A DNA stretch of 53,528 bases, from the NCBI GenBank assembly GCA_037140715.1, contig JBAXDX010000007.1:1-53528 (forward strand). Direction: 5' to 3'. The notes beneath the pieces were generated by a model. The model was not told the DNA's origin. It was given only the letters and a program-made list of their open reading frames with translations, and made no database searches. Made by a program: the position numbers and the translations under genes. Shown piece after piece: positions 16,033-25,300 of the stretch (the first letter of the stretch is position 1; the number at the start of each line of letters is the position of its first letter). The stretch is from JAUZPB01 sp037140715. GTDB taxonomy: Bacteria; Bacteroidota; Ignavibacteria; Ignavibacteriales; SURF-24.

Positions 16033-17586
16033 ATGAAGACTAAATTTTTATTAACAGTCATGCTTTTTATAATAGCTACCATGACCTTAACGAATAATCT
16101 TCTGGCAAAAGATGAAATTAAAACCGTTATTTATAAAATCAGAACCGGCGAAGGCGAAATCCCTAAAGAAAAATGGGATAATTTTCAGGTAAAAACTGAT
16201 GAAACGGTTACATTTTTCTATATGGTAGAGGGAAAAAAGATTAATCCCCAAAAATTTCTTTATAAAATATTTTATGACGGCAAACTTATAAAGTCATCAT
16301 TTGCTCATGACATGGACAGCTCTGTTACGATTGAAAAAATAGCCGGTGGCAATCATGTTATAAAAATTCAGGCATATAACGATAAAAATATGGATGTACT
16401 GCCGGTTATTTCCGCAATTTATGCCGGAACTGTTCCTTTAAAGAAAAATAATGCAGCAACTCAGGAACCAGTTCAGGCAGGCGATAAATTATCGAATATC
16501 GTATTATATAGTTTAACCGGAGTAACCCTTGCATTAATTTTGGCAATTGTCATTCTTGTTGTAAGGAGAATTTTCAGGTCAGGAAAACACTCAGGTTCAA
16601 ATGCCGAGAAGGATGTAAAAATTGTTCGTTATGAAAGTAAGTTAATTAAGGAAAATGAGGAACTGCGAAATGAAAATGATTTGTTGCGTAATTATAATGA
16701 GCTGAATATTGAGTTTGGTGATTTAAAGCATACGCATGAATTACTTAAAAAGGAATATAACAGTCTTAAAGAAACGAGCAGTTTCCTGAAGAACCAGATC
16801 AGCGGTCTTAAGTTAAACATTGTTGACCTTGAAAATGCTAATGCTCAGCTTGCCATTCAAAAAGAAAAACTACTGGAAACCAAACGTCAGCTTGAAGAAC
16901 TTCAGATTCAGAAAGATGAACTTTTTGCAATAGCCGTTCATGATATTAAAAATCCGGCAGCGGCAATCAGAAGCTATGTCGAGCTTCTTAACTCTTACGA
17001 TCTGAATGCACAGGAACAGCAGGAAGTTATGCAGTCTCTTATTAATACTTCCTCTCAAATAATTAAACTTGCTCAGCAAATGTCAATGGTTGTTGCTCAG
17101 ACTAAGCCCGAACCGGCCGTTAAATTAGCAGTTGCATCGATTAAAGCAGTAGCGGATTCAATATGTAACAGGAACATGGGATATGCTTTGAAGAAAAATA
17201 TAAAGCTTGCCAATCAGACATCTCCTAATACGCCTGAAACATTAATGGATGTTTCCAAAATTGAAGAAGTAATGGATAACCTTGTAAATAACGCGATAAA
17301 ATATGCTCCAAAAGGAACAGTTGTTCAGGTAAAATCATTTTTTTCCGGTAGTAAGATTACAGTTGAAGTAATAGACAGCGGAGTAGGTCTTTCTCCTGAA
17401 GACTGTAAAAAAGCTTTCATTAAAGGACAGCTTTTAGCTTCAGAGCCGACAGACGGGGAAGTGCGGTCCGGGCTTGGTTTATGGATTGCAAAAAAGATAG
17501 TCGAAGACCATGAAGGAAGAATCTGGGTTAAAAGTAAACTTGGATCAGGTTCCACCTTTGGTTTTGAGCTTCCAATAAAAAAATAA
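16033..17586 (+). CDS. Membrane sensor histidine kinase
   Basis: The 517-residue protein senses a signal outside the inner membrane and phosphorylates itself. Residues 1-26 are a signal peptide or first span. About 27-150 form a periplasmic beta-rich domain. A single strong span (IVLYSLTGVTLALILAIVIL) lies near 155-176. A long coiled coil covers about 200-300 (ENEELRNENDLL and following). The dimerisation motif AVHDIKNPAAAIRSY holds the phospho-acceptor H303. The ATPase domain shows NLVNNAIKYAP (N box), DSGVGLSPED (G1), GLGLWIAKK (G2) and GSGSTFGFELP. No response regulator gene is adjacent, so it is an orphan kinase in this window. Confidence 0.93.
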   Translation: MKTKFLLTVMLFIIATMTLTNNLLAKDEIKTVIYKIRTGEGEIPKEKWDNFQVKTDETVTFFYMVEGKKINPQKFLYKIFYDGKLIKSSFAHDMDSSVTIEKIAGGNHVIKIQAYNDKNMDVLPVISAIYAGTVPLKKNNAATQEPVQAGDKLSNIVLYSLTGVTLALILAIVILVVRRIFRSGKHSGSNAEKDVKIVRYESKLIKENEELRNENDLLRNYNELNIEFGDLKHTHELLKKEYNSLKETSSFLKNQISGLKLNIVDLENANAQLAIQKEKLLETKRQLEELQIQKDELFAIAVHDIKNPAAAIRSYVELLNSYDLNAQEQQEVMQSLINTSSQIIKLAQQMSMVVAQTKPEPAVKLAVASIKAVADSICNRNMGYALKKNIKLANQTSPNTPETLMDVSKIEEVMDNLVNNAIKYAPKGTVVQVKSFFSGSKITVEVIDSGVGLSPEDCKKAFIKGQLLASEPTDGEVRSGLGLWIAKKIVEDHEGRIWVKSKLGSGSTFGFELPIKK

Positions 17587-18300
17587 TAACTTGTTGGATT
17601 AACCCTGTTTTTTGATAAAAAACGGATATAAAAGCTTTCATCTAAAAAAATATTTGAGAATAATGCATTATTTATTTTTGAAAATGCATTTTATGCTTGA
17701 CAAATTGCCTGAAAATTGCTTTATTACATATATAGGAAAATAACTATTCATGTTCTTACATATAATGACGATGATTTTGTATCTGCAATTCCTGCTTTAA
17801 TATTTTAATCGGATTTATGGCTGGCAGCGGAAGACTTTTATTGCTTTTGGAATGCGGTATTTCCTCTTTGCCAGGCTGTTACCAGAAATAATATAACAGT
17901 ATTGAAAGGATGAGATATTACTTTTGCAGGTACAGATATTACTTTTATACGTATAGATTTAACTTTTGTACGTATAGATGTTACTTTTATACGTATAGAT
18001 TTAACATTTATACGTATAGATTTAACATTTATACGTACAGATTTAACATTTATACGTACAGATTTAACATTTATACGTACAAAAGTAATATCTCAACGTA
18101 TAAAAGCACTAAAACAAGCTAAAAACGAATATTTTGATATTTGTAGTAATTATTATTCAAAAACAATAGCAGGAGGTAAGTTGCACAAAAAACCTTATCC
18201 GGTTCTGTTAGGTTCTGTTTCTTTTAACTAATTAATTGTACTTTTTGAGCTCCCGGCATATTGCCAGACACATAACCCAAAATAAAAGAAGGAGAGTAAT
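17587..18300. other. Intergenic region with a 21-bp tandem array
   Basis: No convincing gene. The open frame across 17910-18122 is simply the repeat read in a frame that happens to lack stops (a seven-residue R/Y/F/I-rich period). The rest is AT-rich. AGAAGGAGAG just before 18301 is the ribosome site of the next gene. Confidence 0.65.
17912..18094. repeat. 21-bp tandem repeat array closed by an inverted terminal copy
   Basis: About eight units of 21 bp, the later ones of the form AGATTTAACATT followed by TATACGTAY. The last three or four are nearly identical and the first ones more diverged. The array begins GAGATATTACTTTT (17912-17925) and ends with the exact reverse complement AAAAGTAATATCTC (18081-18094). 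Read on the minus strand it encodes a KV-S-I-type seven-residue period. The locus at 40176-40303 shows the same period and the same minus/plus-strand peptide pattern. There are no unique spacers, so it is not a CRISPR array. Confidence 0.85.
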
Positions 18301-18684
18301 ATGGGTTACAAAAAAAGAGAGTTGCCCAAAGTAGTCTTAAATTCCAAAAAAAGGCTTGCGGCTATGAAGTTAATTGATGTAGGCAAACCGGCTCCGGTCA
18401 ATTATGGAAGCATAGACCGTCCACTATCGTCAGTTGAATTTAATGCTCAGGTAGTTATTTGTGATGCTTTGAATGAAGAATATGACAGCAGACTCGCGGC
18501 GGCTGATGGCGCGCTGAACGAAGTTATTGATGCGGAGGCAATACTGTCAAGAATGTACGCAGAAATTCTTTCATCGGCAAAGGGCAGGTTTGGTTCTGAT
18601 TCTTCTGAGTTAGAACAGCTTGGCGGAACAAGGCTTTCTGAAAGGAAACGCAGATCGACAAAGAAACCGCCTCCGGCTCCATAA
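18301..18684 (+). CDS. Hypothetical protein, 127 residues, helical with basic tail
   Basis: I do not recognise a function. The gene has an excellent ribosome site (AAGGAGAG) and its own terminator, so it is probably expressed alone. The product has a basic start (KKRELPKVVLNSKKRLAAMKLI), a helical middle that reads as one long hairpin (DALNEEYDSRLAAADGALNEVIDAEAILSRMYAEIL) and a C-terminal GGTRLSERKR motif followed by a lysine/proline tail. The alternating acidic and alanine-rich helix suggests a small structural or nucleic-acid-associated protein. It has no signal peptide or membrane span. Confidence 0.75.
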   Translation: MGYKKRELPKVVLNSKKRLAAMKLIDVGKPAPVNYGSIDRPLSSVEFNAQVVICDALNEEYDSRLAAADGALNEVIDAEAILSRMYAEILSSAKGRFGSDSSELEQLGGTRLSERKRRSTKKPPPAP

Positions 18685-18711
18685 CAAACAGAGCAGGTAG
18701 CTGTAAGTAAT

Positions 18712-18757
18712 AACCCGCTTAATTGACCGCACGAAAGATTAAGCGGGTCTTTTATTT
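18712..18757 (+). terminator. Rho-independent terminator after the 127-residue protein gene
   Basis: AACCCGCTTAAT (18712-18723) pairs with ATTAAGCGGGT (18738-18748) over 11 bp, followed by CTTTTATTTT. It is 28 bases after the stop. Confidence 0.88.
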
Positions 18758-19369
18758 TATATCTCTGCTTTTATGTAGCAGGATTGATAATGAAAAAAAA
18801 TAGCAGATGTGATATTCAGCATAGATAAATTCGTTAATAACGCAATTTAAGAGGAATAACAGGTAAAAGCCGAAAATAATGTGGCATTTAAATAAAAAAA
18901 TGATGAATGGGTATTGACTTAAAGAAAAAAAACATTATTTTTGCACCGAAGTAAATCTGTATAGTGGGAAATTGTTCGTTTTTGTTAGTAATGGGTTTTG
19001 TCGGGGATTTAACATGACTTTACCTGATAAAAAGTAAAGTCAATTTGGGCACCTTTAGTGAAAAGGATAAAAAAAAACGATAAAACTTTCAAATTACTGA
19101 CAATCGGAACAGACAATCAAAAATTAATTTTATCTCGACCTGGAAATAAATAATACCTGAGGGGAACCACGGGTATTATAGTATCGCTGAAATTATAGGC
19201 AATGTCACTAAATTGCAATTTTAATAACACCATAAATTCAGGAGGCAGGCATGCAGTATAGTTTACCACCCTAAATCATGAGTAAGGAGAAAATCCAGTT
19301 CACAGTTTTCATTGATTCTTTCTGTTTAGTTAATCGAATAATTTTATACTAACCTTTTTGGAGAAAAAT
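18758..19369. other. Promoter and long untranslated leader of the giant secreted-protein gene
   Basis: There is no gene in this 612-bp gap. A strong promoter lies at 18914-18943, which leaves about 420 nt of transcribed leader before ATG 19370. The leader holds a 7-bp perfect hairpin, TAATACC/GGTATTA (19151-19157 with 19172-19178), around the loop TGAGGGGAACCACG, plus several ribosome-site-like purine tracts (AGGAGGC near 19240, AAGGAG near 19285) not followed by long frames. I could not match it to a riboswitch family I know. Confidence 0.55.
18914..18943 (+). promoter_or_regulatory. Bacteroidota-type promoter for the giant secreted-protein gene
   Basis: TTG at 18914-18916 and TATTTTTG at 18936-18943 match the -33 TTG and -7 TAnnTTTG elements used by Bacteroidota sigma factor, with 19 bp between them. 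Transcription should begin near 18950. Confidence 0.7.
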
Positions 19370-22300
19370 ATGAACCTTAAAACTTTTATGAAGTTTAGTC
19401 TGGCGATGATCTTTTTTGTCGCTATGTTAAGCGGAGTTTCGTTTGCGCAATTATCAACAGTATATGTTGATATTACAAACGGATCAAACACCTATTCCGG
19501 CGCTAATGCAACTAACTCACCTGCTGGTACTGGTCCTAAGGCTAGCATTAATGACGGTTTAGGCGCACTTGCAAATAATGGCACATTAGTCATTTTAGCA
19601 GGCACCTATATTGGCGGAGATGGTTCTAACGGCAATGTTGATATTAATTCAGCTACCTATACAAATTTAATATCTGGTTTAACTATTGAATTACGCACAT
19701 TGAATTCAAACAATCAGGTTAATCTTACATATTGTAATTTTATATTTAATATTGCTTCCGGCACACTTAATTTTATTACAACATCCGGGACAGAATATCT
19801 TAACATTAATACTGGAAATATGACATTGACCGCTGGTAATGTTAATATTCTAACATCTGCAAGTGTAAGATTAGTTGCCGGCGGCACCCTGACTATTAAT
19901 GGCTCTTCTGCTTTTACTAATCAGGCTCCTCAGAAAGGAACTAATCTTAATCTGACTTATACAGGCGGCAACAGTTTTATTGCTGGTCCTGAAGCAAATT
20001 ATGGCAGTTATGGAACGGGTATTTTAACAGTTAACAAGACAGCTGGACAGACAGTTACTTTCAATAATTCATTTACATTTACCGGAGCTGCAGCTATTAA
20101 TGTAACTTCTGGTAATGCAGTATTTGGCAGTACAGTAACTCCAGGCATCGGGGATGTAACAAATAGCGGAACAGGCTCGTTGACTTTTAACGGCTCTGTT
20201 AATTTTGCTATATCTGATGGTATATCTGACGGTAATTTAGGCAGTGTTGAAAACTCCAATGCCGGAACAATAGTTTTCAATAATCCAGTTACCTGGACGC
20301 CGGCTGCAACAATTTACGGCTCACGTAATTTCCCAGCAACTCCTTTTACTTATCTTATTGATAATAATTCTACAGCAAATACTGGCGCTATTACTTTCAA
20401 TAATACAATTACATTAAATGCTCCAGATAACACTACTGGAAATAATATATCTTTTACTGCTGTGAACCGTAATGCCGGTGGTGGTAATGGTTCATTAACA
20501 TTAGGGGCAGTTACTGCTCCTAAGAGCGGTTTGAGTAATTATACTCAGATTTTAAGTGTTGATAACTCTGCTGCTACTCCAGGTTTAGTTACTTTGGCAG
20601 GTGGAGAATTAAAAGGTTCACTTACAAACTCATCAACAGGCACTATTAATTTTGCGGGTGGAACAATAGCCGGCGCGTTAACAAACAGCGGTGGTGGAAC
20701 AGTTAATATTACAGGTGCTACATCTGTAGCTGGTATTTTAACTAATGCTAAGACTCTTGCACTTGCTGGTAATGTTTTAACATTAACCGGTAATGTTGCG
20801 CATTTAACAAATGGTGGTACTGTTACTGCTACCGTAGTTGGTGGTATTAACGTAACAGCAACCGGAGTTAATTCATTTAACGGAGGTACATTATCTAATT
20901 TAACAATTAGTGGCGTTGCTGGAACTACAACTATAAACGGGACAGCTTCTGTAACTAACGTTACCGTATCAAACGGTGCTTTAACTGTAAGTGCTGCTTT
21001 AACTGTTTCAGCTGCTACTACTGTTAGCGGTGGGACTGTTAATGTTGGTTTGTTTACTTTGCAGACTCAGAATTTCACACAGAGTGCAGGTGCTGTTAAT
21101 CTGGCTGCAAATGAATCGTCTAAATTAGATGTTAAAGGCGATTTCAGCAGGACAGATGGTACATTTACTGCAGGAGTTGCTTCAGTAGTATCTTTTACAG
21201 GAACAACCGCACAGAACTTTAATGGCGGTCCATTGATCAAAGTTGCTGATTTAGCATTCAATAATACATCTGGCACAATTACTTTAGGTCAGTCAGTTCG
21301 TGTTGAAGGATTAGCGACTATTGCTACCGGAACAAACGTGGCTTTAGGTACATTGAATATTATCCTATTTGCTAACAATGCTGGTATAGTTAACAATGGC
21401 AGTTATACAGCTGCTGGCGGTGGCGGTGTAATATTTGGCGGATCTCTGACAATCGCTAATGCTGCTGCCAATTATACCGGGCAAACAATAGCCGGTACCG
21501 GAACCTATTCATATATAACAGTTGACGTTGGTATAGCTAATGACGTAACTATGTCTGCTGCTCAGAATGTTAAGTTTAATGGCGTATTAAGATTTACATC
21601 TGGTAACTTAAACATCAGCAATGGTAGTTTCGGCCCAACTGGCGCTTCAGCAAGCGTTATCAGGGATGTTGTAAACAGCGCAAAAGGTGTTTATGTGACA
21701 GCCCCCGGCGGTTTTGATACAAATCTGCCTGTTGATTATGATTTAACATATAACGGCGTTTTGACTACTGATGTTAGAGTTAATGTAGCTTTGCCCGCTG
21801 GCGGTGCAGAATTTACAGCTGCAAATGTAAGAAATCTTACAATTTCAACTGAATCTGCAACATCTGCAACATCAGCAAATCGGTTGATTCTTTCACATAC
21901 TGCTCCAGTTATCGTTAAGGGGAATTTGACTTTAACATCTCCTGTAACTGTCGCTAACTTCAATGAATTCAATTTACCTCCTCAAAACTTGACGGTTATG
22001 GGAACATTGACAGTTGGTCTTTCTTCAGTTATAAGTGGTGGCAATGTTGCTAATACGATTACATTATCAGGTAATGGCATTACGCATACAGTAGAAGGTA
22101 GCATTGTAGCTACTGGCGTATTAACGATTACAGGCATTAATTCAAGTTTGAATGGTTCAATGGGAGCTACCGCGCTTGCTCAAGTTAATAGCCTTACATT
22201 TAACCCTGCAACTACCCCTGCCACTTTTGTTTCTAAAGATTTAAAAACAATTACCGGCAATGTTAATGTAGTTAATGGAGATGCAACAATTACAATGAAT

Positions 22301-25300
22301 CAATATTGGGCATCTATTACCGGCAATGTTACAATAACTGCTGGTAGTCTAGACTTGAATATGAATTCATCACCTTCTCTGCATTCCGGTAACCTTATTG
22401 TAAATGGTGGTACAATGACTTATACAAGGTTAATAGCAGATGCTACACCTTTTACAAATCAGACTATCATCGGAAACGTTGCATTAAATGGCGGCACACT
22501 TAAACTTGGATCGTCAGTTTTTGTTAATGGAGCTACTACCCAGAATTTAGGTAACCTTGAATTAGGTACATATAATTATACACAATTAGGAAGCATTGCT
22601 TCGCCTGATTATAACAGAACAGGAGCTGGTACTGTTACCGGTACTGGTAAAGTTGTATTTAACGCTACTGATGGAGCAATTGGTATTACTCCATTTACAG
22701 CCTTCTCAATTCCTAATGTTGAATTCATTGGTGCTGCAAATGGTATTATTATCAAGGACCCAATGACTATAAGCAATTCTGTTACTCATACTTCGGGCGT
22801 ACTTGATTTGAATGCTTTAACATTCTCAGGTAATGCTTATACATTTACAGCCGGTACTTATAGTGGTTCGTTAACGCTGACTGGTTCAGCTCCTGTTATA
22901 ACAGCTACCACTAATATGGCTGCTGCTACAACTTTTGATGTTGTTGTCAATAGTGATGGAACTTTTACACTTGCTACAAGTGCAGCTTTGCCAATTACTT
23001 TGACTGTTAGAAACTTTACCCAGACAAAAGGTAATGTTGCTACCGGTGACAATAATATAACAGTTATTGGCGCTTTTGACAGGTCATCTGCCACAGCAGG
23101 TACTTGGTTACAAGGCGCAAGTGGTTACCTGACCTTTAATACACCTACTGCTTTCAAGCAGGGTGCTGGTTTCTCAGTTGACAACCTAATAATTGCTCAA
23201 GCTGTTTCTGCAAGTCCTTTAACAACTGCTTTTACAGTTGTAAAAAACTTAGTTCTTAAAAGTGGAGCGCTTACGATTAATGCTGGTAAATTAACTTTAA
23301 GCGATGGTATTGTTATTGAACGTCAGGCAGATGGAGCTATGTTATCATCAGTTCCAACTTTTGGCACAAACACTAATGTTAAATATTCAACTGCCGCAAT
23401 TACTACTGCTGCTAATTTTAATGAATTACCATCTGCAGTAAATAACTTCACAACTGCAATAGCTACTGCAATAGCTCCTACTGCTGTAACATTGCCTAAG
23501 GCTGTTACTGTCAATGGTACTCTTACTATAGATGGTACTGTTACTATGACAGCATCAAATAAGATCACAATGGCAAATAATACAACTCTGGTATTAAAAC
23601 AAAATGGTCCTGTTGCTTTACCAGCTGCTGTTGATTTAGGCAGAGGTGTTTTATTAAATATAATTTATGATGGTGCTACTTTAACATCTACCAGAGAACT
23701 TGGTGCTGTAACGTCAGGTGTTCATGCCTCGGTTGCTGGTAATGTAACATTTAAGACTCCTGCTGGTATTACTTTAGATTTTGCAGCTACATTTACTGGT
23801 ACAGTTGAGTTTTCAGGTGGTAATTTAGATCAGGCTGGTCTTGATCTTAATGTTCAGGGTGATGTAAAAGAAACTGTAGCAAGTTTCTTTATTCCTACAT
23901 CAGCAAGTAATTTATATTTTTCTGGTGCCAATAATCAAAATTTAACTTTATTAGCTAATCGTACTATTAATGCTAATCTGAATGTTACTATTAACAAAAC
24001 AAACATCACTGACCAGGTTGTTTTGGCTGGCGGTAATTTAGACTTTGCAACAAATGCGAAGAGCTTGACTTTGACAAAAGGTTTATTAGTAACAAATAAT
24101 AATGTTGTTACTCTTAAGCAGTCAAGCGCTTTGCTTCAGCCGGTTCAGGGCTTCACCAGAACAGATGGTTCTATTGTTGGCAATGTAAAAAAATACATTG
24201 ATAATTCAAAAACAATTGATATCAGCAGAGTAGAATTCCCAAATGGTACTCCAAATGGTGAATATCGTCCATTATCTATGTATTTCAAAACAGCTCCACA
24301 GAGTTCGGTTAACCTGACAGTTAATCATTCAAATACTAGTGCTGATGGAAAAGTTGGATTCCCAATAAACAATGGTAAGATTACAAACTATCCTCCATTC
24401 TTCTGGTATGTAAAATCAGATGTAGCTTTAGCCCCGTCTTATAAATATGATATGGATGCTATGGCTGAAGGTTATACGGATTATACAAAAGATCTTATCC
24501 AGAATGTTCGGTTTGTCAGAAGAGACTCAGGCAATGTTGCTAACCAGTGGGTAATGCAGGGTGCTGATAATTCTTATGACAACTCAACAGTATCTTTAAC
24601 CAAACCAGTTGTTAAAGTTATCGATGCTCAGGGCGGTATAACTTCACAAGGTTCAATATTTACCTATTCACAGTCAAATAAAGCTCCTGCTTTTACAGCT
24701 TCTTTAGCTAGTACTTCAAAGAATGAAAGTGATACAGTAACTTTTACTTATTCAGCTGTTGATCCTGATTTCGGTCAGACTGTAACTTTAAGCACAGTTT
24801 CAATTCCAGTTGGTGCTACATTCGATGTGGCAACAGGGAAATTCTCATGGGTTATTCCTTATGACGCATACGAAACAGCTGTTAGTCATCAGTACAATGT
24901 TGTTATCAGAGCGACTGACAATGTGGGCGCTTATACAGATATAACATCAGTTATTATTGTTGCAAATGTAAACAGATTACCTGTTTATACAGCAGCATTA
25001 GGTACAGTCAGTATTGCTGAAAATACTCCTTTATCATTTCAGTATGCTGGTACAGACGCTGATGGTCAGACATTAGCTTATAGTATTGCTACTGTTGTTG
25101 TTTCTGGTATCGGCACTACTACAACTGATACACCAAAGATTAGCGCTGCCGGTCTGTTAACATGGACACCTGCTTTCGGTGATGCCGGAAAACAGATACT
25201 TTTAACAATCAGAGTATCAGATGGTATTGGTTCTGTAGATACAGTTGGTAGAATTAATGTTACTAAGACGAACAGAGTTCCGGTATTCACATCAAAAGTT

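Noticed and set aside
17912..18094. CRISPR array candidate for the Cmr operon
   Set aside because: Units are contiguous 21-mers without unique spacers, so they cannot supply crRNAs.
17910..18122. 70-codon frame with a seven-residue repeat
   Set aside because: It is the 21-bp tandem array read in one of several stop-free frames; the residues (Y, F, I, R, T) simply reflect AT-rich repeats, and no ribosome site precedes it.
19151..19178. Possible known riboswitch in the giant-gene leader
   Set aside because: The hairpin is real, but I compared it from memory with TPP, cobalamin, c-di-GMP and c-di-AMP classes and found no convincing core; it is kept only as an unexplained leader.
20008..25290. 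Several minus-strand frames inside the giant gene
   Set aside because: They are shadows created by the low-complexity, threonine- and valine-rich coding strand and have no start signals.
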